From Ravibacter sp037191015 (lineage in GTDB: Bacteria; Bacteroidota; Bacteroidia; Cytophagales; Spirosomataceae), in NCBI GenBank assembly GCA_037191015.1, contig JBBCKD010000014.1:186001-250000 (forward strand): a stretch of 64,000 bases of DNA, given 5' to 3'. Positions 43,887-53,432 of the stretch are shown here, piece by piece (position 1 is the first letter of the stretch; each line of letters starts with the position of its first letter). The notes beneath the pieces are model-generated. The model was not told where the DNA came from, searched no databases, and was given only the letters and a program-made list of their open reading frames with translations. The translations under genes and the position numbers were made by a program.

Positions 43887-45178
43887 GCTTTATTTTGTGT
43901 TGTTAGTAATTCTAAATTGTCATAACATAAGTCAGTCTTAATCGCCAAATAAGAAAATAAAATCCAAAAAATTGGATTTGCAAATAAGCCACCTGAAAAC
44001 AAGCTCAAAAATAATATCAATACAAAAATAATCAGTAAAAGTACGTCACTTCGATTACTTTCGAAGTTATTAAATAAAAATCTCGATCGAATAAAAATTC
44101 TCACCATGGGAACTAATATAAGCGAAGTACCCACTACACCCGTAGCCATTAAAAGTTCCAGGAATATGTTATGTGGATAGAAATTCGTAAACTCCTCTAT
44201 ATAGGCATCTCCGATTACAGGACTTCGTAAGAATTGATTCCAAGCCATTTGATACTCAAAATCTCTAATTTCTACAGCTCCCTCCGATCTAAATTGTATA
44301 AAGTTTACTACTCTGATAAAAGTCGCTATCCGAAGATCTGCCAAAAAGTTAATATATATCAGTACAAATAGAAAAACAATAGTAAATGAGAAAAAAAATA
44401 GCTTAAGAATCTTTTCGATTTTAAAATCGTTTGCAGCGACAAAAGTAATAGCTATCAATAGGAGACCGAGAAGTGTACCAAAAAAAGGGCTTCTGGATGC
44501 TCCAGATAACAGTCCAAATATTCCAATAAAAATTGATACAAACAATAATATTTTCTTTAGAATTGATAAATCTCTATAAAAAACAAGAATAAATACGGAC
44601 ATAATTATTAAAACTTGCCCATCAAAGCTTAATTTAATTACCTGTATACCATATTCACCTATTCCCGACCTATTTGAAAAAACATCCATATTAAATCCCA
44701 TAAAAAAAATGACCAGTGCAAAAGCCGAAATGCTCGACATTGTAAAAGCTATATATAAATACTTTACAAGATCCTCACTTACAATATACTGACCGACCAA
44801 CCCAATTGCAATTAACGGTAATAATTGATTACCAAAAGCTATAGAATAAACAAATAAAGCATCTCCCCCGTCATAAGCTAACCCTCGAATAGAAATATCA
44901 TAAATCAATCTAATTGAATAGAAAACCCAAAAGACAATCAAACAAATAAAGGAAAGAGACACCTGAAACCGAGGGTTTCTTCTCGTAAAAAAATAAAGAA
45001 CAGAAACATATAAAGACAACAAAAGAACAATTGATCGAAAAAGAATAGAAAATGGTTCTGTAGAAATTCTCAGAATAATAGGAATTGATGTAAAGACAGG
45101 CTGACAAAACAAAAAAGCAATCATAATAGAAGCCACCTTGCTCAAAGCCCGATTATTATAATAACTAACCAATTCCAT
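43883..45178 (-). CDS. O-antigen/exopolysaccharide polymerase (Wzy-like)
   Basis: 431 residues, with about ten or more hydrophobic segments spread over the whole length. Two typical elements are visible: GLLSGASRSPFFGTLLGLLL, and the periplasmic-loop end YPHNIFLELLMATGVVGTSLIL, which matches the Wzy/WaaL family HNxxLE...GxxG pattern. It should polymerise undecaprenyl-linked repeat units in the periplasm. The block with flippase, chain-length regulator and exporter supports Wzy rather than WaaL. Very AT-rich; Wzy genes are usually the most strain-specific part of such loci. Confidence 0.85.
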   Translation of the reverse strand: MELVSYYNNRALSKVASIMIAFLFCQPVFTSIPIILRISTEPFSILFRSIVLLLSLYVSVLYFFTRRNPRFQVSLSFICLIVFWVFYSIRLIYDISIRGLAYDGGDALFVYSIAFGNQLLPLIAIGLVGQYIVSEDLVKYLYIAFTMSSISAFALVIFFMGFNMDVFSNRSGIGEYGIQVIKLSFDGQVLIIMSVFILVFYRDLSILKKILLFVSIFIGIFGLLSGASRSPFFGTLLGLLLIAITFVAANDFKIEKILKLFFFSFTIVFLFVLIYINFLADLRIATFIRVVNFIQFRSEGAVEIRDFEYQMAWNQFLRSPVIGDAYIEEFTNFYPHNIFLELLMATGVVGTSLILVPMVRIFIRSRFLFNNFESNRSDVLLLIIFVLILFLSLFSGGLFANPIFWILFSYLAIKTDLCYDNLELLTTQNKA

Positions 45179-45182
45179 TGTT

Positions 45183-46373
45183 TTATACCTTTAATAATAC
45201 TCCCACAAAGTCGGTATACTTTCGCTCATTCACATACCTTTGCATTCCTTCCTCTGAACTCAAACCTTCTCCCAGCAATACCTTTATAATTCCATCAGCA
45301 ATTTTTTCTGGGTTATGCGGATCTATCGTCAACCCTAAAGAATAACTCTCTACCAGCTCCTCACATAGGCCTATTTTTGATGCGATAACTGGTTTTCCTA
45401 AAGAAGATGAACGGCCCAATACTCCGCTCGAAAAATAAAAGTTAATATATGGAATAAGTACGCAATGAGATTTGGAAATCAGGAAATCAACTTCTTCATC
45501 TTCGAAATACCTGTCCTCTACAATAATTTGCAAATTAGTTCTCTCTAAAAGATAAGTATCAATTAAATTATTTATATATTTTTTATATTTGTTCGACGCC
45601 CATGATCCGATAATTAATAGTGTTATAGAAAGAGTATTAATTATCGAAAGCGCTTTGAGTATATTTTCTATGTTTTTAAAAGGAGATATAGACCCAAATA
45701 TTACCAAAATCTTATTATCTTTTGGTACACAGTAAGCCTCTAATAGATCGTACTTCTTAACTTTTCCAAGATTTCTGACTGGATCCGGCAAATAATAAAA
45801 ACTATTGCATTGGAAGTCGGTATTAAAAATATGAGAAGATTTTCTATCATTTAATATCCATATTTTCTTCTTACTCCGATTATTCATCAATATTGCTACT
45901 CCAAGCCATTTATAGAAACGAAACAGCACACTTTTAACATGACGTAGTAATCCCGTTCTATCTATATCATATCTGGTGTAAGGCTTAAATAATATACCCT
46001 CTATGCTGATATCATAAAATAAACTCCTATTAATACCTAAAGCGTATTGATATGTATCTATCATTAAAAAAAGGACTCTCTTTACTTTCTTTTTCAAACA
46101 AAGAGTATATATAAAATATATCTCAGATATAGATCTCGAAAGCGCATTTAATCGACCCCACTTTTCAAGAATATGATCATCTATATATATAATTTCATAG
46201 TTACTTCCACTAGATATATTTTCATCAATCACTGATTTCATACAATTATTTAAAACAAAATAATATTTACTATTTCTATAAATATCTCTTGTTACCTCCT
46301 TCAAAATAGCCTCTATATATTCGAAATGATGGCCAGTATTTTTAGATGAATCATATATAAGAACCGTTGACAT
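45183..46373 (-). CDS. Glycosyltransferase family 4 protein
   Basis: About 396 residues from ATG 46373; the frame reaches 46385 only by a TTG. It opens STVLIYDSSKNTGHHFEYIEAI. The donor-binding half contains ILVIFGSISPFKNIENILKAL, DRYFEDEEVDFLISKSHCVLIPY and SSGVLGRSSSLGKPVIASKIGLCEEL, typical of GT4. No membrane segments. Stop is four bases from the polymerase start, so the genes form one transcript. Extremely AT-rich. Confidence 0.85.
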   Translation of the reverse strand: MSTVLIYDSSKNTGHHFEYIEAILKEVTRDIYRNSKYYFVLNNCMKSVIDENISSGSNYEIIYIDDHILEKWGRLNALSRSISEIYFIYTLCLKKKVKRVLFLMIDTYQYALGINRSLFYDISIEGILFKPYTRYDIDRTGLLRHVKSVLFRFYKWLGVAILMNNRSKKKIWILNDRKSSHIFNTDFQCNSFYYLPDPVRNLGKVKKYDLLEAYCVPKDNKILVIFGSISPFKNIENILKALSIINTLSITLLIIGSWASNKYKKYINNLIDTYLLERTNLQIIVEDRYFEDEEVDFLISKSHCVLIPYINFYFSSGVLGRSSSLGKPVIASKIGLCEELVESYSLGLTIDPHNPEKIADGIIKVLLGEGLSSEEGMQRYVNERKYTDFVGVLLKV

Positions 46374-46385
46374 ATTGAATAACAA

Positions 46386-47711
46386 TTAACGAAACATCAT
46401 CTTGCTTAAAGTTCTCTTTTCTTGAATTATTCTCCTTGTTTGAAATGGAAGAATTATTGCGAATAGTAGTTGAAGTAGAATAGAAGTAATTACAATTCCA
46501 TTTGTTTTTAAAGCAAAAACTGTTGAAAGCAAATAAGCTAAAGGAATATTCAAAAACAACATAATCAAAGACAAAATAATCTGTATTTTAAGAGCATTAA
46601 CAGCATTGCAAAAAAATACAAAAATATTATTCCATGAAGTTATTAAAACTTGTATCATCAGCAAAGAAGACAATGAAAAAGGAATATTAACCTTATCAGA
46701 CAGCCATATTAAATATACTTTATCACTAAGAAAAAGAAATAATAATCCAAGAGCAGCAAAAAGAAGCCACACCCAAAGAAGTTTCTTAATAGCGTTCGCA
46801 ATCCAAATAATATCATTTTTCACAAAAGCATCATTAAAAGCTGCCCAAAAAGGAAAAGATATTGTTTGAAAGCCAATAGAAATAATACTAAAATACCGGA
46901 ATGCCGCATTATACACAACCACTTCCTCCGAACTAACAAACCAATTAATCAGTACGCTACTCGACGTCATCAAAAAAAGCATACTTAGCTGTAAAAACAA
47001 AAATTTATTCCCAAGAGCAAATAACTCCTTTGCAGTGTCAACATTAACAGAGCTAAAAGCTGGCTGAATAAACTTAAACCGACTTTTAAAAAGTATGATA
47101 GTAATTACAAGTAAAACCAGAAGTGGAACAAGAGAATGAACTAGTGCAATTGAAAAAAAATTACAAATCTCCAACCATAAGACTAAAATACAAAGTAGAA
47201 AGGTTGTGATGTTAATAAAAAAACCCTGAATATCTACTATAGCACTAATCTGCAACGCAGTCCCAATACTTATAATTAAATTCAACACAAATCGAACCCC
47301 AAATAGCAGAGCAAGTAAAGAAATAAAGTCAGACAATTCCCAACCTCTAATTTCCTGTACCTTCAAAAGATCACTCCAGTTGATAAAACGTGATACAAAA
47401 AAAAACACTATAGATACAATTGTAAATATAGCGGTATACATAAAATAAGATGTGGAAACATAACTTTTTGCCTTTTCCAATTGATTTAAGGCAATACTAG
47501 TAGATAATTTATTTTTTAAGCCGCTTCCAATTCCCATATCAAAGAATGAAAACCAAGCGAAAACGGAACTTAGAGTCAACCAAACTCCATACTCCTTCTG
47601 CCCAATACAATCGAGTAGAATCTTGAAAAGTACAAAATTAATTGCCAGTCCAGCCCCCTTACTGATAAAGGATATCGCTATATTGAGGGAAATGAATCTC
47701 CTATTACGCAT
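46386..47711 (-). CDS. Polysaccharide flippase (Wzx-like, MOP superfamily)
   Basis: 441 residues with about 12 transmembrane segments. ISFISKGAGLAINFVLFKILLDCIGQKEYGVWLTLSSVFAWFSFFDMGIGSGLKNKL at the start is the standard Wzx opening: two helices and the EYGVW...FDxGIG motif. It should flip undecaprenyl-PP-linked repeat units to the periplasmic face. Position between chain-length regulator and glycosyltransferases is the usual Wzy-pathway order. The 119-base gap upstream (47712-47830) is the only sizeable gap in the operon and could hold an internal promoter. AT-rich from here to 42186. Confidence 0.9.
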   Translation of the reverse strand: MRNRRFISLNIAISFISKGAGLAINFVLFKILLDCIGQKEYGVWLTLSSVFAWFSFFDMGIGSGLKNKLSTSIALNQLEKAKSYVSTSYFMYTAIFTIVSIVFFFVSRFINWSDLLKVQEIRGWELSDFISLLALLFGVRFVLNLIISIGTALQISAIVDIQGFFINITTFLLCILVLWLEICNFFSIALVHSLVPLLVLLVITIILFKSRFKFIQPAFSSVNVDTAKELFALGNKFLFLQLSMLFLMTSSSVLINWFVSSEEVVVYNAAFRYFSIISIGFQTISFPFWAAFNDAFVKNDIIWIANAIKKLLWVWLLFAALGLLFLFLSDKVYLIWLSDKVNIPFSLSSLLMIQVLITSWNNIFVFFCNAVNALKIQIILSLIMLFLNIPLAYLLSTVFALKTNGIVITSILLQLLFAIILPFQTRRIIQEKRTLSKMMFR

Positions 47712-47830
47712 CTACCGGAAACTCTATAGATAAGACAATTTCAAATCCAGATTTTGATCACTTCATTATCCTGAGTCCCCTCAATGATCGTATATTTTAT
47801 ACGAACATTTAAAGTTCCTGGAAATTAATC

Positions 47831-48856
47831 CTAACTCAGTTTCTGAAGTATTTTTTCTTTTATAAACAAAGCGTAACACAATGCTAAAAAAGATGCAGCT
47901 ATGGCATAACCAGCTGCCATTACCAGTCTTCTCGGCTTACTGGTTATAACCGGTACAATCGGAGGTTCCAAAACCTTCAATACCGGAGTAACCTCTTCTC
48001 TTTGAACTTTTGAAAATTGAAGTCGCTGCATGAGTTCATTATAGACTCCTTGCGTACGATAATACTCACCTTCCAGCCTCTGCTCATCTACACGATTTGT
48101 AAATGTCACTATATTTCTATTGCGATCTCTATGAGAAGCAAGTCTTGATTCGGCTGAACGATAAGCCGATTCCGCTTGTCTGGCTTGCTCTGTAAGTAAG
48201 TCAACTTTCTTATTTTCTTTTCCAGTACGATAATCGGAGACAAATTTCACAAGATAATCAATAGTAAATCTCGTTGCAGCCGCAGCTAGTACAGGATCCG
48301 GAAGCTCTATACTAATTCCTATTACTCCATTGATTTTACCATGCGACACAGTAATTCTTCCACGCATACTATTGATAAAAAGGCGCTGGACAGGAGTAAT
48401 ATTCAACACACTACTATCCAGACCATTCATCTGCTCCTTAGTAAATGGACTTGCGAGAGTATCCTTACTTTTAACGGTCTCCTGAAACAATTTAAAGATA
48501 GTAGAAGTCTTTCCTTCCCGATTTTTAAGGGGCGCAGATAGAAGAGATACAAGAAAAGGGGTACTACTAAGAATATCCGGATAAAGGTCGGGCCTAACGG
48601 CTTCCGAACGGGTCCGACCACCTAACCCTGCAAGCGTTGCAAGCTCACTGATACTACTTCCCGGTCCCGAAGAATATTCTGGAAGAATAGAAGCATAGGC
48701 AGTATATTCATTCGGCTTTAAGAAAGACAAAAGATATCCAAGCACTGCTGCTCCTCCCCCTACTATCAAGAAGAAAAAAAAATACTTTCGTATAAAACCC
48801 GTTATATCGGACAGGCTTAATTCGACTATTTTTCCAGAATCATCTGGCTGCATCAT
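47831..48856 (-). CDS. Chain-length determinant (Wzz/GNVR-type) protein
   Basis: 341 residues. Two terminal membrane segments are visible (KYFFFFLIVGGGAAVLGYLLSF near 25-45 and RLVMAAGYAIAASFLALCYALFI near 310-335). Between them lies a periplasmic region with coiled-coil character (TEQARQAESAYRSAESRLASHRDR). LKVLEPPIVPVITSKPRRLV is the Pro-rich motif before the second helix. No tyrosine kinase domain is attached. It should set polysaccharide chain length and couple to the exporter encoded just upstream. Confidence 0.88.
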   Translation of the reverse strand: MMQPDDSGKIVELSLSDITGFIRKYFFFFLIVGGGAAVLGYLLSFLKPNEYTAYASILPEYSSGPGSSISELATLAGLGGRTRSEAVRPDLYPDILSSTPFLVSLLSAPLKNREGKTSTIFKLFQETVKSKDTLASPFTKEQMNGLDSSVLNITPVQRLFINSMRGRITVSHGKINGVIGISIELPDPVLAAAATRFTIDYLVKFVSDYRTGKENKKVDLLTEQARQAESAYRSAESRLASHRDRNRNIVTFTNRVDEQRLEGEYYRTQGVYNELMQRLQFSKVQREEVTPVLKVLEPPIVPVITSKPRRLVMAAGYAIAASFLALCYALFIKEKILQKLS

Positions 48857-48905
48857 TTGTATTACCGTTTTAATTAGCTATAAAGCAAATCAACATCCAA
48901 CTTCG

Positions 48906-51239
48906 TTAATTTTTATTAACCCAAACTTCCTGTAAAACCCTGATAAGGGTAACAGAAATCGTCGCGACAGAACTTATCAGCATCACCCTTTCTCCCCTCG
49001 ACCAGGTCTGCTTATTAGGATCCACTTCCTTCAGCGGCACTATTACCTGGCTTCCAGGCCCCACCTTAGGATAGTTCCTGAAAAATAAAAACCTCCTGGT
49101 CCGGTCCGTTATCCCGTTGGCATGCGTTACAAAGAGATTTCTCCTGTTGGCATTTTCCACAAACCCTCCTGCCTGAGCCAGGTAATCCTTAAGATTATAA
49201 CTTTTATCAAAATTCACGACCGACGGGTTCAGTACAGCGCCTGTGATGGCTACCGTTTCCTGCCTCTCCGGGATCAAAAGGCTGTCGCCCTGCTGCAGCA
49301 GCAGGTTGGCAGGCTGATCCGGTTTGTTCATGATAGAATTCAGATCTAGCGCTATCGGCGCGCCGCGTCTTCTGAACTGTGCGGCTTTCAGGTAGGCGCT
49401 TTCTTTCAGGCCCCCGGCCCGGGCGATGGCATCCGAGATCCGCTCTACAGACTGCCTCACCGTATAATTCCCCGGGTAGTTTACCTGTCCCAGCACTGTA
49501 AATATCTTCTGCGTCTCATAACGCGGTGACTTACGGATGAACACGTGGTCGAAAGGCTCCAGCCGGAATTTTTGCTCCTCACTTGTCAGCTCGAGATTGT
49601 CAGCCAGGTTCAAATGGAAAATCTTCACATTCTGCGAAACCGGGAGATTGGCTGTATCCGACTTGATCCGCCTCGATACTTCTATACGGAACGGTACTGC
49701 GCCAAACGTATAACCGCCGGCTTCAAAAATGACATCGCCGATTGTCAGCCCTTCTCTGAATCCATATTCTCCCGGCTTGGATACCTCCCCGGAAACCGAT
49801 ACCATGCCTTCTTCCCTCAACTCCTGGACTGTTTTTATTTCCAGTATATCGTCGCGCAGAAGCTTAATGTCTTCAGCTTCTCCCTTGAGCAGTTTTTTGA
49901 GATCAATCGGGATAACAACCGGTTCGAGCACCTCATTCAACCGGTATAGCACCGCCCGGTTGAGGAATGCATTTTCCAGTACTCCGTCTGCCGCCCTGAT
50001 CAGGTCGGATACAGTTTGCAGCTGCGCGTTCATAGGATATTCGCCCTCACGATACACAGCGCCTCTTATCGTAACACGGTTGACAAACCGGTTGAGTATC
50101 TTACCGATCGTAAATTTGTCACCGTCCTTCACCTGGAAGCTTCCGTAATCTTCGCGGGAAACCTGTCCGAGCTGGTATTCCTTCCCGGTATTCCTCTGAT
50201 AGGAGATGGTATGGCTGTATGCATCGCTCGTAAAGCCTCCGGCAAACGATATGGCCTTTTCCAGGCTCTCATTCTCGAGCGTTTCAAATATCCCGGGGGT
50301 TTTTACTTCACCCTGAACGGACACCAGCGACCTGGAAGGACGGACAAAAATGATATCCTGGTCAGTCAGCATGATATTGTCTGAAACATCTCCGTCGACC
50401 AGGAACTTGTAGAAGTCGATTTTCCTGACCGGCTTATTGTTCCTGATGATCTCGATCTGCCGCATGGTACCCCTTGCAGTAGGGCCCCCTGAAACGTATA
50501 ACGCATGAAATGCCGTTGCAAGGGAAGGTACTGTATACGTGCCCGGGTTCCTGACTTCACCGGTAACGGTGATGGTAATGCTCCGTATTTTACCCAGCGT
50601 AACATTGGTATGAATACCCGGACCCGAATAGGCTGTTTTCAACCGCGAAACGATTCGCTTCTGAGCCTCCTCCATCGTAAGCCCGCTTACATAGAAAGGA
50701 GGAAAATTGGCAAGGTTCACAGTTCCTTCCGGGCTCACTTTCAGCCTGTAGCTGTTGACGGCATTACCCGATATATCGACGAGGATCTCATCTCCGGGCC
50801 CTACGATATAGTTGATCGGAGTCGGTATCTGCAGGTTGGGCTCAAACGATATTTCTCCCCGCGAGAAAAAAGCCTGTCCGAAAAGCTGCTTTGATTCCGG
50901 AAGCGTATCCCTCGCCGCCACGGGTGCCGCTTTTGTGCTGACCGGCACCGCTTCTCTCAATGAGCTGATCTCTCGCACATGATCATTTACAACCTGGTCT
51001 CCGAGATCGTCAGCCATTTCCTGCTTCAGTCGGATCAGGTCGGCAGGTGTCAGGCCGTTTGCCAGGGCAAGCCTTTCTATTTCTGCATCGCTCATTCCTT
51101 TCGCCTTGGCTTCCTTGTAGAACTGGAGCGCCTGCGCCGTGCTTACTTTCGTTTGCGCCAAGCTTTCCTCCAACGACAAGACCAGCAATATCAAAACAGA
51201 GAGAAGGGTACGGGTATTTAAAAGTGATTTTCTCAACAT
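48906..51239 (-). CDS. Polysaccharide export protein with SLBB repeats (Wza-like)
   Basis: About 777 residues from ATG 51239. The frame extends to 51287 only through a TTG, whereas ATG 51239 gives MLRKSLLNTRTLLSVLI..SLEESLAQ, a normal signal peptide. The poly-export domain (NYIVGPGDEILVDISGNAVNSYRL) is followed by several SLBB domains (ITVTGEVRNPGTYTVPSLAT, VSVQGEVKTPGIFETLENE, VSVSGEVSKPGEYGFREGL, VLGQVNYPGNYTVRQSVE, AITGAVLNPSVVNFDKSYN) and a C-terminal hydrophobic segment. It is longer than E. coli Wza, as usual in Bacteroidota. First gene of the minus-strand polysaccharide operon. Confidence 0.93.
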   Translation of the reverse strand: MLRKSLLNTRTLLSVLILLVLSLEESLAQTKVSTAQALQFYKEAKAKGMSDAEIERLALANGLTPADLIRLKQEMADDLGDQVVNDHVREISSLREAVPVSTKAAPVAARDTLPESKQLFGQAFFSRGEISFEPNLQIPTPINYIVGPGDEILVDISGNAVNSYRLKVSPEGTVNLANFPPFYVSGLTMEEAQKRIVSRLKTAYSGPGIHTNVTLGKIRSITITVTGEVRNPGTYTVPSLATAFHALYVSGGPTARGTMRQIEIIRNNKPVRKIDFYKFLVDGDVSDNIMLTDQDIIFVRPSRSLVSVQGEVKTPGIFETLENESLEKAISFAGGFTSDAYSHTISYQRNTGKEYQLGQVSREDYGSFQVKDGDKFTIGKILNRFVNRVTIRGAVYREGEYPMNAQLQTVSDLIRAADGVLENAFLNRAVLYRLNEVLEPVVIPIDLKKLLKGEAEDIKLLRDDILEIKTVQELREEGMVSVSGEVSKPGEYGFREGLTIGDVIFEAGGYTFGAVPFRIEVSRRIKSDTANLPVSQNVKIFHLNLADNLELTSEEQKFRLEPFDHVFIRKSPRYETQKIFTVLGQVNYPGNYTVRQSVERISDAIARAGGLKESAYLKAAQFRRRGAPIALDLNSIMNKPDQPANLLLQQGDSLLIPERQETVAITGAVLNPSVVNFDKSYNLKDYLAQAGGFVENANRRNLFVTHANGITDRTRRFLFFRNYPKVGPGSQVIVPLKEVDPNKQTWSRGERVMLISSVATISVTLIRVLQEVWVNKN

Positions 51240-51284
51240 CTCAAAAAACCGTGTTTCATTAAAATTAATGATGTGAAAATGTTT

Positions 51285-51316
51285 CAATATAATTGATGTG
51301 GTAATAATTAGTCAAC
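51285..51316 (-). promoter_or_regulatory. Candidate promoter of the polysaccharide operon
   Basis: On the minus strand GTTGAC (51311-51316) and TATATTG (51285-51291) are separated by 19 bases, close to the Bacteroidota -33/-7 pair (TTTG, N19-21, TAnnTTTG) with one mismatch in the -7 box. It lies about 45 bases ahead of the exporter start. Suggestive only. Confidence 0.4.
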
Positions 51317-51334
51317 TCTTACTTTATAAATCCC

Positions 51335-51369
51335 TGTCCGGGAGTCATCCTTATCGAATATCCCGGACA
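51335..51369 (-). terminator. Candidate aspS terminator
   Basis: The arms 51335-51343 and 51361-51369 (TGTCCGGGA / TCCCGGACA) pair perfectly over 9 bp with a 17-nt loop, 57 bases past the aspS stop. No strong T-run follows on the minus strand (GGGATTTATA). It separates aspS from the polysaccharide operon. Confidence 0.5.
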
Positions 51370-51426
51370 AAACCGGCCGGCAGCTGAAAGAGTCACTCAG
51401 ACTGCCCGCGGCTGATACGCTAATCC

Positions 51427-53190
51427 TCAATGAGCAACGGAAATCCCAAGCTCCTTCAGCTGGTTGCCTGCAATAGGCGCCGGGCTGTCGATCATCACAT
51501 CCCTCCCCGAGTTATTTTTCGGGAAAGCGATAAAATCCCTGATGGAATCTACTCCTCCGAATAAAGAACACAAGCGGTCGAAGCCGAATGCTATTCCTGC
51601 GTGCGGAGGCGCACCGTATTCAAATGCGTTCATCAGGAAACCGAACTGGGCCTGGGCTTCCTCTTCCGAGAATCCCAGGATACCGAACATGGTCTTCTGA
51701 AGATCCTTGCGGTAGATCCTCACCGATCCCCCTCCTACTTCTACCCCGTTGATGACCAGGTCGTAAGCGTTTGCCCTTACTTTTCCTAAATCGCCGCTGT
51801 CGAGCAACGTTATATCTTCCGGTTTGGGCGAGGTAAAAGGATGGTGCATGGCAAACCAGCGCTGCTCTTCCTCACCATACTCGAGCAACGGAAAATCGAC
51901 TACCCACAGTACCTTGTAGTCGTCCGGGTTTCTGAGGCCCAGCCTTTTGCCCATTTCCAGGCGCAGCTCGGAAAGCTGCTTACGGGTCTTGTCAGGCTCT
52001 CCGCAGAGCAGCAGTATCAGGTCGCCGGCAGCTGCCCCGCAGGCCGACGCCCAGCTTTTCAGATCATCCTCGCCGTAAAACTTGTCTACTGAAGATTTAA
52101 AAGTCCCGTCTTCGTTTACCCGGACGTACACCAGTACCTTCGCTCCGACCTGCGGACGCTTCACCCAATCCGTCAGCTCGTCCAGTTGCTTGCGGGTATA
52201 GCCCGCTGCCCCCGGTACGTTAATGCCGGCAACCAGCCCCGCACTGTCGAATACGACGAAATCCTTTCCTGAAGTAAGATCCCGCTCAGCGCCCTTCAGC
52301 TCCACAAACTCCATCCCGAACCGTATATCAGGCTTGTCCGAACCGTATTTGCTCATCGCTTCTGCATACGTCATTCTAGGTACTTCAGGTAATTCAATCC
52401 CCTTCACCTTCAGGAAAAGTTCCCGTATCAACCCCTCGAACGTCGACAAAACGTCTTCCTGCTCTACAAACGACATTTCACAGTCTATCTGCGTAAACTC
52501 CGGCTGACGGTCGGCGCGCAGGTCCTCGTCGCGAAAACATTTTACGATCTGATAATACCGGTCAAAACCGGCAACCATCAGCAGTTGCTTGAAGGTCTGC
52601 GGCGACTGGGGCAGGGCATAAAATTCACCCGGGTTCATACGGCTGGGCACCACGAAATCGCGGGCTCCCTCCGGGGTCGATTTGATCAGCACCGGGGTCT
52701 CTACTTCTATGAAATCCAGCCCATCGAGGTACTGTCTCGTAAAGCGCGCCACCGAATGCCTTAATTCCAGGTTTTTCCGGACGATATCGCGACGCAAGTC
52801 CAGGTAACGGTATTTCATCCGGAGATCGTCTCCCCCGTCGGTTTCGTCTTCTATCAGGAACGGGGGCAGCTTGGCAGGATTCAGCAGCTCCAGGTTTTCG
52901 AGGCGTATTTCAATATCGCCGGTAGATAAATTAGGATTTTTCGATACCCGCTCCACTACTTTCCCAAAAGCCCGGACGACACACTCGCGTCCCGCGTTTC
53001 TTATCTGCTGAATAACTTCCTTCGGTGTTTTTCCATCTTCCAGCAACAATTGTGTAATACCGTACCGGTCGCGGAGGTCAACCCAGATCATACCGCCCTT
53101 ATCGCGGATCCGTTGTATCCATCCCGATAATACTACTGATTCTCCAAGATTTTCCAGCCTTAATTCTCCACAGGTATGTGAACGTAACAT
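51427..53190 (-). CDS. aspS: Aspartyl-tRNA synthetase
   Basis: 587 residues, bacterial-type length. The N-terminal OB anticodon-binding domain shows VVLSGWIQRIRDKGGMIWVDLRD. Class II motifs are intact: motif 2 FRDEDLRADRQPEFTQID, and motif 3 in GAPPHAGIAFGFDRL; the bacterial GAD insertion lies between. It charges tRNA-Asp (whether it also serves tRNA-Asn cannot be judged here). Divergent from the nos operon with a 242-base gap that contains repeats and a regulatory palindrome. A housekeeping gene separating two accessory loci. Confidence 0.97.
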   Translation of the reverse strand: MLRSHTCGELRLENLGESVVLSGWIQRIRDKGGMIWVDLRDRYGITQLLLEDGKTPKEVIQQIRNAGRECVVRAFGKVVERVSKNPNLSTGDIEIRLENLELLNPAKLPPFLIEDETDGGDDLRMKYRYLDLRRDIVRKNLELRHSVARFTRQYLDGLDFIEVETPVLIKSTPEGARDFVVPSRMNPGEFYALPQSPQTFKQLLMVAGFDRYYQIVKCFRDEDLRADRQPEFTQIDCEMSFVEQEDVLSTFEGLIRELFLKVKGIELPEVPRMTYAEAMSKYGSDKPDIRFGMEFVELKGAERDLTSGKDFVVFDSAGLVAGINVPGAAGYTRKQLDELTDWVKRPQVGAKVLVYVRVNEDGTFKSSVDKFYGEDDLKSWASACGAAAGDLILLLCGEPDKTRKQLSELRLEMGKRLGLRNPDDYKVLWVVDFPLLEYGEEEQRWFAMHHPFTSPKPEDITLLDSGDLGKVRANAYDLVINGVEVGGGSVRIYRKDLQKTMFGILGFSEEEAQAQFGFLMNAFEYGAPPHAGIAFGFDRLCSLFGGVDSIRDFIAFPKNNSGRDVMIDSPAPIAGNQLKELGISVAH

Positions 53191-53264
53191 TCGTACTTAA
53201 AATATTGTAAAAGTGCAAGAAGAAGATATATGCCCGCAAATGTAACCATTTTCCTGATAATCTT

Positions 53265-53313
53265 CATCCGGCTGGAAGCCGGATGCAATTCAGCCGGAAG
53301 CCTGATGCTATTT
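53265..53313. repeat. Hairpin and degenerate 23-bp direct repeat in aspS-nos gap
   Basis: CATCCGGCT (53265-53273) and AGCCGGATG (53277-53285) form a 9-bp stem with a 3-nt loop. The following bases repeat the GGAAGCC-nGATGC pattern in two imperfect copies about 23 bases apart. Purpose unknown; possibly a decayed intergenic repeat or part of the aspS leader. Confidence 0.45.
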
Positions 53314-53353
53314 AACCGAAGCCGGAGGCCCCCCACTCTCCTGATATTCACGC

Positions 53354-53402
53354 TTTTATGATTCGAGTCATAAAAACCATACCGGTGCATGCCTCAACTT
53401 TG
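53354..53402 (+). promoter_or_regulatory. Crp/Fnr-type operator and promoter of the nos operon
   Basis: TTTTATGA (53354-53361) and TCATAAAA (53368-53375) are perfect inverted arms around six bases, giving the TGA-N6-TCA half-site spacing of Crp/Fnr sites. CAACTTTG at 53395-53402 approximates the Bacteroidota -7 element. A start near 53406 would put the palindrome centre near -42, the class II activator position. The first gene starts at 53433. The palindrome is seen directly; the regulator match is inferred. Confidence 0.6.
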
Positions 53403-53432
53403 AGCCGGATTCATTAATACCCCATAATCAAT

